Below, piece by piece: positions 36,113 to 45,449 of a stretch of DNA of 64,000 nucleotides; the stretch's first letter is position 1, and each line of letters opens with the position of its first letter. The position numbers were made by a program, and so were the translations under genes. The DNA is from Halomonas sp. GTDB taxonomy: Bacteria; Pseudomonadota; Gammaproteobacteria; Pseudomonadales; Halomonadaceae. The DNA is taken from assembly GCF_029263665.1 (NCBI RefSeq), contig NZ_JAJUFQ010000001.1, positions 186,001 through 250,000 of the forward strand, read 5' to 3'. Below the pieces are notes generated by a model. It did no database searches, was not told the origin of the DNA, and saw only the letters and a program-made list of their open reading frames with translations.

Positions 36113-37066
36113 ATGACGCCCGTCATCGCCTTCGGTGAAGCCCTCGTCGATATGCTGTCCAACCGACTGGGTAATGCTGTCGAAGGCCCTGAAACCTTCA
36201 CGCCCTATGCCGGAGGGGCTCCGGCCAATGTGGCGGTAGCCTGCGCACGTCTAGGTCTGTCCAGCCATTTTCTCGGCATGATCGGTGACGACTACTTCGG
36301 TCGCTTCCTGGAACAGGAATTAAGCCTGCATGGTGTTGATATCAGTGGCGTGGTACGCACCCACGAAGCCCGTACAGCCTTGGCCTTCGTGTCCCGGGAC
36401 GAGCACGGTGAACGCACCTTCGATTTCTACCGTCCGCCCGCTGCCGACCTGCTGTATCGCGTCGACCATCTACCGGTAGGTATCTTTGCCCAACCTGCCA
36501 TTGTCCACATGTGCAGCAACAGCCTGACGGACCCGGACATTGCCGACACGACCCTGACCATTGCCGAAATGGCCAAACGCGCCAACAGCCTGGTCAGTGT
36601 CGATGCCAACCTGCGGCATAACCTGTGGGAAGGCCACAAAGTCGATACCGGCCTGGTCACTCGCCTGATCGACCTGGCCCAACTGGTCAAGCTGTCCAGC
36701 GAAGAGCTTGATACCCTACGTGGCGATCACCCACGCGAAGACTGGCTGGCCGAACGCCTCACGGCAGGTGCCCGCCTGATCGTGATCACTGATGGCCCTG
36801 GCAGCATTGCTGCTTATACCGCCAACGGTGTTACCCACATGACACCGCCCAAGGTGAAAGCGGTAGATACCACTGCCGGCGGCGATGCCTTCATCGGAGG
36901 CCTGCTTGCGGCCCTGGCCGAGCACAACTGGCAGCAAGATGGTTGGCAACACGACACCGCCTTCCTCAACCAGGCACTAACACTTGCCTGCCGCTGTGGT
37001 GCCCACGCAGTCACCCGCCCGGGCGCCTATTCTGCCCTGCCGACCCGCAATGATGTGATGAACTGA
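36113..37066 (+). CDS. PfkB-family sugar kinase, fructokinase-like
   Basis: A 317-residue ribokinase-fold kinase. The first PfkB signature region 'YAGGAPANVAVACARLG' is near residues 37-53, and the catalytic-base signature 'DTTAGGDAFIGGLLAAL' near 251-267 completes it. The best match is fructokinase (fructose to fructose 6-phosphate), but 2-keto-3-deoxygluconate kinase is not excluded. AGGAGAAAG precedes the ATG. It closes the edd operon and is followed by a hairpin. Confidence 0.88.
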   Translation: MTPVIAFGEALVDMLSNRLGNAVEGPETFTPYAGGAPANVAVACARLGLSSHFLGMIGDDYFGRFLEQELSLHGVDISGVVRTHEARTALAFVSRDEHGERTFDFYRPPAADLLYRVDHLPVGIFAQPAIVHMCSNSLTDPDIADTTLTIAEMAKRANSLVSVDANLRHNLWEGHKVDTGLVTRLIDLAQLVKLSSEELDTLRGDHPREDWLAERLTAGARLIVITDGPGSIAAYTANGVTHMTPPKVKAVDTTAGGDAFIGGLLAALAEHNWQQDGWQHDTAFLNQALTLACRCGAHAVTRPGAYSALPTRNDVMN

Positions 37067-37087
37067 AACTTTTCAGCCATTCCCGTG

Positions 37088-37120
37088 GCCGCAGGCAGCA
37101 GCCTTTCTGTTGTCTGCGGC
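37088..37120 (+). terminator. Terminator-like stem-loop after the edd operon
   Basis: A 14-pair stem (37088-37101 with 37107-37120, two G-T pairs) around the loop CCTTT, 22 bases after the kinase stop. T-rich but mixed sequence follows. The rest of the gap to 37378 is AT/C-rich and shows no gene. Confidence 0.65.
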
Positions 37121-37378
37121 TGTTGCATTCAGCTCTCGCATTCCCCCGTTCTCAGTCCTTGGCTTTCGTCTCCCGTTACCGTTTTTCACTATTGTTTTTC
37201 ACTACGTCTTGATCACCAGAGCTATTCGATTTACAGATATTCTGCATCCATATATTTAATTGGATAATAGTTCTCCTCCTCCCTATCGTTGAGTTGCTCC
37301 TACTGAACTCCCCCGGCGTCTCTTGATGAAACGCTGCGGCAGGCTTGCTGCAAACTTCCCTCATCACAGAGGTCCAGA

Positions 37379-38584
37379 GTGACTGAACGTATCTTCATCA
37401 ATGCCATCTCGGCCACGGGTGACCGGATCAATCTCTCGGTCAGCAATGGGGTTATTACTGACATCTGTTCCGAACTGCCGGAACACATGCCAAGAGAGAT
37501 CATCGATCTCCAGCAGCGTCTGGTGATCCCTGCTTTCGTCGATGGTCATATTCATCTGGACAAGAGCTTCGTCGGCGACCGCTGGCGGCCCCATCGTCCT
37601 GCCGGCAGCCTCCGGGAGCGCATGGCCATCGAGAAAGCCGAACTGGCTGATGCCAGGCCTGTCGTCGAGCGCGCCCACGCCTTGATTCGACAGGCGGCAT
37701 CCTATGGCACTCTGGCCATGCGCAGCCATGTCGATGTCGATGCCACGACGGGCTTGAACCACTTGCATGCGGTCATGGAAGCCCGGGAAAAATGGCGTGA
37801 CCTTGTCGATATCGAACTGGTCGCATTTCCTCAGGCAGGGGTCATATCTTGCCCCGGCACAGCGGATATTCTCGAGGCAGCTCTTCAAGATGGCGCCGAT
37901 GTCATCGGAGGCATCGACCCCACAACGCTCGACACTGCCGCCGAGGAGCAGCTCGATATCGTCTTCGGTCTTGCCGATAAATATGGCGTGAAGGTCGATA
38001 TTCACCTGCACGAACCGGACCTGCAGGGTATCGATCAATTGCAGCGCATTGCGCAACGTACTCAAGCCCTCGGCCTGGGTGGCAGAGTGGCCGTCAGCCA
38101 TGCCTACAGTCTTGGCGATGTCAGTGCGCACACCCTGGAAGGCATTGCTCGGACGCTGGCCGATGCGAGTGTCTCCATCATGACCAACGCTCCAGGAGAC
38201 CGAGATTTCCCTCCCGTGCTGAAACTGCGAGAAGCCGGGGTCAACGTTTTCGCTGGCAATGACAATATCCGCGATGCCTGGTGGCCATACGGCAACGGCG
38301 ACATGCTCCAGCGCGCCATGCTGATTGCCTACCGTTCCGGCTTCAATACCGATGAGGAACTGAATGTCGCTTTCGAGATGGTGACGCAGGCCGCTGCCAG
38401 GGTAGTCGGGCTGGACGGCTACGCTCTTCAGCCAGGACATCCAGCGACCTTCCTGGTCATTGATGCTCCCAATGTGGCCGCGGCTGTGGCAGAAGGCACG
38501 ACACGCCGGGAAATCGTCCGACAAGGGCAGTTCTGGACACCGGGACAACAGCCATCAGGAGATTCACAGGTATTGCCCTCATGA
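37379..38584 (+). CDS. Cytosine-deaminase-like amidohydrolase
   Basis: A 401-residue metal-dependent hydrolase of the CodA-like amidohydrolase class. HIH in 'VDGHIHLDKSF', 'IHLHEPD', a His in 'VSHAYSLG' and Asp in 'AGNDNIRDAWWPYG' supply the metal site in the usual order. The last phrase is typical of cytosine/isoguanine deaminase relatives. The substrate may be cytosine, creatinine or another cyclic amide. The start is GTG with AGAGG six bases upstream. Its stop overlaps the MFS start (ATGA), so hydrolase and transporter are coupled. Confidence 0.85.
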   Translation: MTERIFINAISATGDRINLSVSNGVITDICSELPEHMPREIIDLQQRLVIPAFVDGHIHLDKSFVGDRWRPHRPAGSLRERMAIEKAELADARPVVERAHALIRQAASYGTLAMRSHVDVDATTGLNHLHAVMEAREKWRDLVDIELVAFPQAGVISCPGTADILEAALQDGADVIGGIDPTTLDTAAEEQLDIVFGLADKYGVKVDIHLHEPDLQGIDQLQRIAQRTQALGLGGRVAVSHAYSLGDVSAHTLEGIARTLADASVSIMTNAPGDRDFPPVLKLREAGVNVFAGNDNIRDAWWPYGNGDMLQRAMLIAYRSGFNTDEELNVAFEMVTQAAARVVGLDGYALQPGHPATFLVIDAPNVAAAVAEGTTRREIVRQGQFWTPGQQPSGDSQVLPS

Positions 38585-39777
38585 GTCAGCAAGCCTGCCG
38601 GGAGCTACGTGACGACCTTCAGCTTCCAATGGTCATCCTGGTCGTTTTCGTCGCCATCAATCTGCGCCCCTTTCTGACCTCCCCAGGCCCCATCATTGAG
38701 CTCATCCGCGCAGATACAGGCCTGACGTATACCGGTACAGCACTGTTGACGCTGATTCCGACCATCGTCATGGGACTGGGTGCCTTTGCTGCTCCCGCCC
38801 TTCAAGCCCATGTCGGAACCCGGCGCGGCATACTGGGAGCGCTTGTGATCCTGGCATTGGGTTCATTGCTACGCCTCATCGTGCCCGGCGCGGATACTCT
38901 GCTGTTTACCGCTCTGCTCTGCGGTATTGGCGTGGCCTTCATTCAGTCGACGTTTCCAGGTGTCATCAAGGAACACTTCCCGGGGCGAATGGCCATCATC
39001 ACGGGCATCTATTCCGCCACCATCATGGGCGGCGGCGCTCTGGGAGCACAAGTGACACCTCTGCTGGTCAGCCATGGCCATGACTGGAGAGAAGCGCTCG
39101 CCTGGTTGGCATTACCAGCCATCCTTGCCACGCTGTTTGCCTACCGTACCCTCGGGGACCAACGTAACGAACGCCCGGACACCGCCATCATCCAGACATT
39201 GATACGTCTGCCCAGGGCCTGGCTGTTGATGGTGGCATTCGGCTTCGTCAACGCCGGGTATTCGTCCGCTGTCACCTGGTTGGCACCGTTCTACCAGCAT
39301 CAGGGGCTAAGCGTGGCACATAGTGCCAATCTAGTTTCCATCATGGCGATATGTCAGGCGTTTGCCGCAGTCGGTATCAGCTATCTAGCCTCCTCCAGCA
39401 AGGACCGACGACCTTTCCTGTGTGTCACCGCCGCCCTGCAGATCGTGGGTTATCTGGGCCTTGCATGGCTACCTGATGTTTCTCCCATTGCCTGGTCGGC
39501 CACCTGCGGCATCGGCCTGGGTGGAAGTTTCGCCATCTCGCTGGTCACTGCCCTTGATCATCTCCCTTCACCACAGCAAGCGGGAGCATTGACGGCCATC
39601 ATGCAAGGTGGCGGTTTCCTGATTGCTGCCCTGGGGCCGCTGGCTCTCGCCATGCTGCTGAGCTGGACCGGTACATACCAAGCGGGATGGATCATGCACC
39701 TGTGTCTTGCCCTCATTTCCCTGATGCTCTATCTCCGACTTGATCCGAGCCGCTATCATCTGGCGATGAACCCCTGA
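38581..39777 (+). CDS. MFS transporter, CynX/NimT family
   Basis: A 398-residue 12-helix major facilitator. 'NLRPFLTSPGPIIELIRADTGL' at the first helix is the mark of the CynX/NimT (cyanate transporter-like) branch. 'QSTFPGVIKEHFP' and 'GIYSATIMGGGALG' follow. Coupled by ATGA to the amidohydrolase, it probably imports that enzyme's substrate. Confidence 0.88.
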   Translation: MSQQACRELRDDLQLPMVILVVFVAINLRPFLTSPGPIIELIRADTGLTYTGTALLTLIPTIVMGLGAFAAPALQAHVGTRRGILGALVILALGSLLRLIVPGADTLLFTALLCGIGVAFIQSTFPGVIKEHFPGRMAIITGIYSATIMGGGALGAQVTPLLVSHGHDWREALAWLALPAILATLFAYRTLGDQRNERPDTAIIQTLIRLPRAWLLMVAFGFVNAGYSSAVTWLAPFYQHQGLSVAHSANLVSIMAICQAFAAVGISYLASSSKDRRPFLCVTAALQIVGYLGLAWLPDVSPIAWSATCGIGLGGSFAISLVTALDHLPSPQQAGALTAIMQGGGFLIAALGPLALAMLLSWTGTYQAGWIMHLCLALISLMLYLRLDPSRYHLAMNP

Positions 39778-39795
39778 GTCGCACAAGAAGAGCAC

Positions 39796-40647
39796 ATGAC
39801 CTCCCGGCTGTTTGATCTGGACCTCCTCAAGACCATCGTCATGGTGGCCGACTGCGGCAGTTTCACTGCTGCCGCAGCCCGCCTGCACTCGACACAATCG
39901 ACTGTCAGCCAGAAGGTACGCCGTCTGGAAGATATCGCCGGGCACCGCCTGCTCAACCGTAGCCATCGGGAAGTACAGCCGACAGATGCGGGCGAGACCG
40001 TGCTGGGTTATGCCCGTCGCATGCTGGCGCTTAACGAGGAATTGTTCGATGTACTGGCCGGAGAAATAGAAAGCACTGTCCGGCTGGGGCTACCCGATGA
40101 TTTCGTTGCAGGGCCGACCACGCACCTCCTGTCCGCCTTCAACCGCCAGCACCCTCAGGTCAAGCTGGAGGTGACCAGTGGCCTGAGCCGCGACCTCTGC
40201 CACAGTTATGATCAGGGCGAGCTTGACCTGATCATCATCAAGCAGCGCAAGCATAGCCGTGCGGGCGTGGCATGCTGCCCAGAAAAGTTGCTGTGGATCG
40301 ATGGCCACAATACACAGTCCATCACTCTGGACCCTGTCCCGATCGTGACATTTCCCCCTCGAGGTCTGTATCGCGATGACATGATCAGTGCCATCGAGCA
40401 CCTTGGCCGTCGCTGGAGAATCAGCTTCACCAGCTCCAGCCTGAGCGGTATCCAGGCAGCAGTAGCCGAAGGCATGGGCCTGAGCCTGTTACCCGCACGC
40501 GCCATCACCGATCAGCACGTGGTGCTCGATGGGCATTACGGCCTGTCCCCTATCGACAGCATGGAAGTCGTGATCCTGCACCGCCCGACAGCAGATGCCC
40601 GAGTCCAGGAGCTGGCCGAGTTGCTGAAAGGCCTGCTCAGGCAGTAA
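39796..40647 (+). CDS. LysR-family transcriptional regulator
   Basis: A 283-residue LysR regulator with the N-terminal winged helix 'DCGSFTAAAARLHSTQSTVSQKVRRLED' and a substrate-binding domain after residue 90. It lies 18 bases after the MFS gene on the same strand and probably controls the amidohydrolase-transporter pair, being part of their transcript. Confidence 0.92.
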   Translation: MTSRLFDLDLLKTIVMVADCGSFTAAAARLHSTQSTVSQKVRRLEDIAGHRLLNRSHREVQPTDAGETVLGYARRMLALNEELFDVLAGEIESTVRLGLPDDFVAGPTTHLLSAFNRQHPQVKLEVTSGLSRDLCHSYDQGELDLIIIKQRKHSRAGVACCPEKLLWIDGHNTQSITLDPVPIVTFPPRGLYRDDMISAIEHLGRRWRISFTSSSLSGIQAAVAEGMGLSLLPARAITDQHVVLDGHYGLSPIDSMEVVILHRPTADARVQELAELLKGLLRQ

Positions 40648-40681
40648 GTCCCTGCTCCCCAGATGCTTCTCCCTGACTGAT

Positions 40682-40709
40682 GCACCGCCCTACTGAGCCA
40701 GGGCGGTGC
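40682..40709. terminator. Stem-loop between convergent LysR and transporter genes
   Basis: GCACCGCCCT (40682-40691) pairs perfectly with AGGGCGGTGC (40700-40709) around eight bases, positioned between two converging stops. A bidirectional terminator is likely, though no T-run is present. Confidence 0.65.
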
Positions 40710-40716
40710 GCGATCA

Positions 40717-42018
40717 TCAAGCCAGGAAGGTCAGCCCCAGGTTGAACAGCACTGCAGCAATGAAGCCCAAGGGTGCGGCACGGAACAGCAACCCATTGAA
40801 CACTTGCGTGTGTCCCTTGTCGGAGGGTGCCGAACTCAGGATCAGGCTTCCTCCAGAAGAAAACGGTGATATTGCGGTTGCCTGAGCACCTACCACGATG
40901 CAGACGAAGATCACCATGGGATCGATCGACAAGGCATTGGCAATCGATGGCACAACAGGAAAGAGTGCCGGCGTCACCACCCCGAGAGTACTGGCAAACA
41001 GCGACATCAACGCCGACACAATGCCAAAGACGACCGGAACCAGAATGGCAGGTATGCTGGCACCAATCCAGGAAGCCAACTGGTCGATGGTGCCGGCCTT
41101 GATGGCCACGGATATCAACATGCCGACACCACAGATCATGATGATGGTTCCCCACGGCAAGGCGGCAATGGCTTTCTTTTCGTCGCCCAGCTTCATCAAC
41201 AATGCAATGACGGAAAATACACTGGCAATCAAGCCAATATTGATCTTCGAATTGATGAACTCAATGAGTCCATTATCTGGTGCTATCAGGTGAGCGATTG
41301 GAGGCACAAGTACCGTCAGCATCATGAGAACCGTCAACTTAAGCGTGGCTCTCTGCTCCCGATCAAGTGGCGCCGGTGCCGTGATATCACTTAACGATTC
41401 GGCCATGGCCGAGCGGTTTCTGGTAAAGAAGACAAAAGCTGTAATCACTATCAAGGGGATGACTGTGGTACTGGCAAAAATGGCAAGACTGTTAAGGAAT
41501 GCCGTGCTCTGCGGGATACCCGCATTGACCATCAACCCCTGAAAGATGATGCCACTTTGACTGGAGACGAAGTTGGCTCCCGCCAGGGCGCCATAGTTGA
41601 CCGACATCCCGCCGGCAATCAGGCTGAGACGCGTCCTCTCGCACAGGAGAAGCGTTATCGGCGCCATGAAGGCCAGTACGGTGTAGTAGCCTGCCCCAAG
41701 CGCAGCAATCAACAGCGATGCCAGAAAAATCGCATAAGGCATCATGTGGGGGAATTTCCGACACCGATACATCATATGTTCGGCAAGCTTTTCCAGCGTG
41801 CCGTTGACAATGGCAAAGCCGTAGAACAGACACACCGAGAATATGATGAAGAATATCTTAAGCGGCCACATCATGATGATATCGGTGGGCCCCAATCCCA
41901 GCCCGAAACAACCGATCAGATAAGCAAAGACAATGGCAAATAGCCCGATATTGATTCTGGTGCGATATCCCAGAGCAATCGATACCGCAATGGCAGCAAC
42001 AACGATGACACTCATCAT
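40717..42018 (-). CDS. Dicarboxylate carrier-like (MatC/ion-transporter superfamily) protein
   Basis: A 433-residue membrane protein with about 11-12 helices. The N-terminal part ('IALGYRTRINIGLFAIVFAYLIGCFGLG') resembles MatC-type dicarboxylate carriers, and 'VNYGALAGANFVSSQSGIIFQGL' and 'ATAISPFSSGGSLILSS' carry paired Ser/Gly loops of the ion-transporter superfamily. The start at 42018 has GGAG nine bases upstream; the second ATG of the pair is also possible. It lies 28 bases after the amidohydrolase on the same strand, so it probably carries that enzyme's acidic substrate or product. Confidence 0.78.
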   Translation of the reverse strand: MMSVIVVAAIAVSIALGYRTRINIGLFAIVFAYLIGCFGLGLGPTDIIMMWPLKIFFIIFSVCLFYGFAIVNGTLEKLAEHMMYRCRKFPHMMPYAIFLASLLIAALGAGYYTVLAFMAPITLLLCERTRLSLIAGGMSVNYGALAGANFVSSQSGIIFQGLMVNAGIPQSTAFLNSLAIFASTTVIPLIVITAFVFFTRNRSAMAESLSDITAPAPLDREQRATLKLTVLMMLTVLVPPIAHLIAPDNGLIEFINSKINIGLIASVFSVIALLMKLGDEKKAIAALPWGTIIMICGVGMLISVAIKAGTIDQLASWIGASIPAILVPVVFGIVSALMSLFASTLGVVTPALFPVVPSIANALSIDPMVIFVCIVVGAQATAISPFSSGGSLILSSAPSDKGHTQVFNGLLFRAAPLGFIAAVLFNLGLTFLA

Positions 42019-42046
42019 GATGCAAGACTCCTCATATTGTTCTTTC

Positions 42047-42880
42047 TCAGCTAGCCGTATCGATACGGAATAGACGTGATGGGTTGTCAATCAACACCTT
42101 GCTGCGCTCGGCATGATCAGGGATCAATTGCTGAAGAAAGCGCCATTGATCGGCATAGCTCTGCTCAGACTCGTGGCGTGTATGTGGCCAGTCACTTCCC
42201 CATAACCAGCGATCATGTTCCAGACCAGCGGAGCGTATTTGCTTCAGAACATGCCCTGCACGGGTAAGATTCATGCCACTTCGATATGCTGCCGAAAGCT
42301 TCATCCAGATCCGCCCATGCGCTAGCAGATCAAGCAATGCATGGTGCATGGGAGCAGGCTTCTCATTGCCATCCTCTGGCAACCCGAAATGATCGATGAC
42401 TACCGTAGCGCCGGATTCCAGCACCGGAGTCGCAATCTCGGCGATGTCCTCGGCACTACGCTGTATTTCAACCTGCCAGTCACGTGCAGCAATGCGCTCG
42501 AACAATTGCCGCCAGGCCTTGGTGGTGAAACCACCCAGAGCCTTGCCGACCAGGTTGAGGCGAATGCCGACCACCCCGGCATCAGCTAATTGATCCAGCT
42601 CGCTGTCGGGTATCTCAGGCTCGACCACGGCAATTCCCCTGAGCCGCGACGGATGCTGGCGTAATGCGGCCACCATGAAGCTGTTGTCAGTCCCCAGGAA
42701 ACTCGGCTGAACCAGGACGCCATGAGACACCCCGTGGAGGTTCAGATGGCCGAGAAAGCTGTCAACCGACGCATCATAGTCAGGGCTGTAACGGCGCCCC
42801 GGAACCAGAGGAAGATCAGCCCTGAACACATGTGCATGGGTGTCCACACCGGTGACAACGATGGGGAGTGTCGAACTCAT
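42047..42880 (-). CDS. Amidohydrolase-2 family protein, PDC-hydrolase (LigI)-like
   Basis: A 277-residue TIM-barrel hydrolase with 'GVDTHAHVF' at the N-terminus, 'VIDHFGLP' in the middle and 'LWGSDWPHT' before the C-terminus, the layout of 2-pyrone-4,6-dicarboxylate lactonase and related amidohydrolase-2 enzymes. The natural substrate is unknown; a lactone or carboxylated ring compound is plausible beside a dicarboxylate carrier. AGGAG lies ten bases before the ATG. A 16-base palindrome 59 bases upstream may bind the divergent GntR regulator. Confidence 0.82.
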   Translation of the reverse strand: MSSTLPIVVTGVDTHAHVFRADLPLVPGRRYSPDYDASVDSFLGHLNLHGVSHGVLVQPSFLGTDNSFMVAALRQHPSRLRGIAVVEPEIPDSELDQLADAGVVGIRLNLVGKALGGFTTKAWRQLFERIAARDWQVEIQRSAEDIAEIATPVLESGATVVIDHFGLPEDGNEKPAPMHHALLDLLAHGRIWMKLSAAYRSGMNLTRAGHVLKQIRSAGLEHDRWLWGSDWPHTRHESEQSYADQWRFLQQLIPDHAERSKVLIDNPSRLFRIDTAS

Positions 42881-42938
42881 GGTATTTCATCTCCTGCAGG
42901 CACAATGCCTCTGAACAATACAATTCATACAGACATAT

Positions 42939-42954
42939 ATTCATATATATGAAT
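42939..42954. promoter_or_regulatory. Perfect 16-bp palindrome, candidate GntR operator
   Basis: ATTCATATATATGAAT is self-complementary and lies between the divergent amidohydrolase (start 42880) and GntR gene (start 43038). A further ATTCATA half site is present at 42923-42929. GntR regulators usually control the divergent neighbour through such sites. Confidence 0.55.
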
Positions 42955-43037
42955 CGCACTCTACCAAAGACAAAGCACCAATAGTCGAGGACTACGACTA
43001 AAGGTGGTAGCCTGTTGGCATTTCGTTATCTGGTCAT

Positions 43038-43787
43038 ATGGATGTCTACATGATGTCGGCCAAGTTGCCTACCGACGAGCGCCTACCGCTGTATCAGCGC
43101 TTGAGAGACGCATTTCAGACTCGCATTGCATCAGGGGAATGGAAACCCGGAGGCCCAATCCCGACAGAGGCCGAGCTGACCCGAGAATATGGCGTGGCCA
43201 TTGGAACCATACGCAAGGCAGTAGATACCCTGGTCAGCGACGGGTTGCTGCAGCGTAGCCAGGGGCGCGGCACATTCGTCAGGCGCCCGGACTTCGAAAG
43301 CTCATTCCTGCGTTTCTTTCGCCAGACCAGCACGTCGGGTGAGCGCATCACACCCGAAGGACAAGTCCTGGCACGAAGCCTGGCCAAGCCACCTCACCAT
43401 GTCAGGCAGGCCCTCCAGCTTGATGCGGAAGCTCAAGGGCTGAAACTGGATCGCCTGCGCAAGATCGATGGCAACGCCATCTTTCGCGAAGAGATCTGGC
43501 TTCCTCATGGGCGTTTCCAGGCGTTGGAAAATATACCGCTGGAAGAGTTCGACAATCTGCTTTACCCCTTCTATGAAAGCCAATGTGGGCAACTCATTGC
43601 TTCGGCCACAGAGACGCTAAGCGTGTCACGTGCAGATGCCAGGACCGCGAAGATGCTTGGCATAGAACAAGGCAGCCCAGTGGTGATCATTGATCGTACT
43701 GCCCTTGGGTATGACCGTACTCCCCTGGAGTATCGTCGTTCATGGGGGGCTGCAGATACCTTTCACTACCGCATCGACATTTCCTGA
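43038..43787 (+). CDS. GntR-family (HutC subfamily) regulator
   Basis: A 249-residue regulator with an N-terminal winged helix 'LPLYQRLRDAFQTRIASGEW' to 'IGTIRKAVDTLVSDGLLQRSQGRGTFV' and a C-terminal UTRA ligand domain (about 95-245). It likely represses the divergent amidohydrolase and carrier genes. No strong ribosome binding site is seen; ATGs at 43050 or 43053 are possible starts. Confidence 0.9.
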   Translation: MDVYMMSAKLPTDERLPLYQRLRDAFQTRIASGEWKPGGPIPTEAELTREYGVAIGTIRKAVDTLVSDGLLQRSQGRGTFVRRPDFESSFLRFFRQTSTSGERITPEGQVLARSLAKPPHHVRQALQLDAEAQGLKLDRLRKIDGNAIFREEIWLPHGRFQALENIPLEEFDNLLYPFYESQCGQLIASATETLSVSRADARTAKMLGIEQGSPVVIIDRTALGYDRTPLEYRRSWGAADTFHYRIDIS

Positions 43788-43853
43788 TGCACTCGCAGCC
43801 ACGATCACGATGGCACGCTAGGTAGACGGCTTGCTCGAATCGAGGGCATGCAT

Positions 43854-43881
43854 AAAAAAAATCCGGCCACAGAGGCCGGAT
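43854..43881 (-). terminator. Rho-independent terminator of the eda-pgl-zwf unit
   Basis: On the minus strand ATCCGGCC pairs with GGCCGGAT around five bases and is followed by seven or eight T (43860 down to 43854). It lies 146 bases past the eda stop; the intervening bases hold no gene. Confidence 0.88.
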
Positions 43882-44026
43882 GAAGGACAGCACCAGCTGC
43901 CGAGAGAGCACATGGAGCAGCGCATGGCGCTTTTCCGGTGCAGAGAGCGCGGTGCCCTCGGCGCCATGGGGCCAAGCCACATGGCGCGGGGATTCAGTTT
44001 GCGTTGCGTTCGGTGGTGATAACCGA

Positions 44027-44689
44027 TCAGTGGTGGAAACGGTCGGCGGCTTCCTTGGCCAACGCACGAATGGCATCCCAGTCGCCTTCATTGACCAGAG
44101 ACTTCGGGGTCAACCAGGAACCTCCCACGCACATCACATTGGGCAGGGCCAGATAATCTGCGGCATTATTCAGGCTGATGCCACCAGTGGGGCAGAAACG
44201 TGCTTCGCTGATCGGGCCAGCGAATGCCTTGAGTGCCTTGACGCCCCCACTGGCTTCAGCAGGGAAGAACTTGAAACGACGATAGCCATACTGCCAACCG
44301 GTCATCAGTTCAGAAATGGTGGCGACACCCGGCAGCATCGGCACCGGGCTTTCGACACCGTAGCGATAGAGCGCGTCGGTCGCTCCCGGTGTCACGACAA
44401 AATCAGCACCCGCCTGTTCGACCTGACGATACTGTGCTGGTGTCAGCACGGTTCCAGCAGCGATGCTGGCCTGGGGAATTTCTTTCTTCAGACGCGCAAT
44501 GGCTTCAATGGCACAGTCGGTGCGCAGAGTGACTTCCAGAACGGTCAGACCTCCTTCGACCAGGGCACGCCCCATGGGAATGGCGTCTTCGATACGCTCG
44601 ATGGTAATCACCGGAATCACTTCCGCCTTGAGGCAGATGCTGTCGAGTTCAGTGGTGCGAGTAGAGGGCAATTGCTTTTCGATGGTCAT
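44027..44689 (-). CDS. eda: KDPG/KHG aldolase
   Basis: A 220-residue class I aldolase that splits KDPG into pyruvate and glyceraldehyde 3-phosphate. Motifs are 'VIPVITIERIEDA', 'GGLTVLEVTLRT', 'IAAGTVLTPAQ', the Schiff-base Lys region 'YRRFKFFPAEASGGV' and 'FCPTGGISLNNAADYL'. GGAG eight bases upstream supports the ATG at 44689. It lies 88 bases after pgl, same strand, completing the Entner-Doudoroff route with edd 11 kb away. Confidence 0.97.
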   Translation of the reverse strand: MTIEKQLPSTRTTELDSICLKAEVIPVITIERIEDAIPMGRALVEGGLTVLEVTLRTDCAIEAIARLKKEIPQASIAAGTVLTPAQYRQVEQAGADFVVTPGATDALYRYGVESPVPMLPGVATISELMTGWQYGYRRFKFFPAEASGGVKALKAFAGPISEARFCPTGGISLNNAADYLALPNVMCVGGSWLTPKSLVNEGDWDAIRALAKEAADRFHH

Positions 44690-44777
44690 GAAAATCACTC
44701 CAGAATTCGTTCAGATCCGTCTGAAAGCTGTCCGTATCCTTCCAACCTTTCAGACACTCCAAGGGCTCAGGCAAGCC

Positions 44778-45449
44778 CTAAGGGGCCCAGTAGATCGCTA
44801 GTGGACAGCTGAGAAAGGCTCGAATCGGCAACTCACGCACGTTGTCCCCCACCATGGCACGCCCCAGCACGGCACGCTTGTCATCGCCCGTGAGATGCAG
44901 GACATGGCGCCGTGCATGATGCAAGCGAGCCGCACTCAAGGTGATTCGAGCCTGAGGCTGGCTTGGGGTACGTACCGCCACCACCGGGGCATCAGTGGCC
45001 AGAGCAAGATCAAGCTCACGGCTATCAGGGAACAGGGAAGCCGTATGGCCATCCCCGCCCATGCCCAGAATCACCACGCTTGCCGGCCAGCTCAAGGCCT
45101 CGACTCGCTTGGCAACCTGATCAACACCTTCCTCCGGAGTGGCATGATCCGTTGTCAGGGATATGAAATTGGCCGCCGCTGCCTTGCCGGCCAGTAGATT
45201 CTCACACACCAGGCGAGCATTGGAGTCATCAGCATCAGGGCTGACCCAACGCTCATCCGCCAAGGTCACATCGACCCGATCCCAGGCCAGTTCCTGCTCG
45301 GAGAGAGCCGCAAAGAACGGCACAGGAGTGGAGCCGCCGGAAACAATCAGCAAGGCACGCTCCTGGCTGGCCAGGTCCTGGCGCAACGCCTCGGCAACAT
45401 TTTCCGCCAGTTGTCGAGCCAGCCGCTCACGGGGAGTGTGAGTACTCAT
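44778..45449 (-). CDS. pgl: 6-phosphogluconolactonase
   Basis: A 223-residue enzyme of the DevB/Pgl type with 'LIVSGGSTPVPFFAAL', 'DRVDVTLADERWV' and 'VVILGMGGDGHTASLFP', the complete family signature. It hydrolyses the lactone made by Zwf. The start is ambiguous: a 15-base tandem duplication over the zwf stop gives two in-frame ATGs (45449 and 45464), each with its own purine-rich leader; a third at 45479 lies inside zwf. Confidence 0.95.
   Translation of the reverse strand: MSTHTPRERLARQLAENVAEALRQDLASQERALLIVSGGSTPVPFFAALSEQELAWDRVDVTLADERWVSPDADDSNARLVCENLLAGKAAAANFISLTTDHATPEEGVDQVAKRVEALSWPASVVILGMGGDGHTASLFPDSRELDLALATDAPVVAVRTPSQPQARITLSAARLHHARRHVLHLTGDDKRAVLGRAMVGDNVRELPIRAFLSCPLAIYWAP

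Noticed and set aside
37364..38548. Antisense open frame over the cytosine-deaminase-like gene
   Set aside because: The plus-strand frame has the full metal-binding motif set; the antisense one has none.
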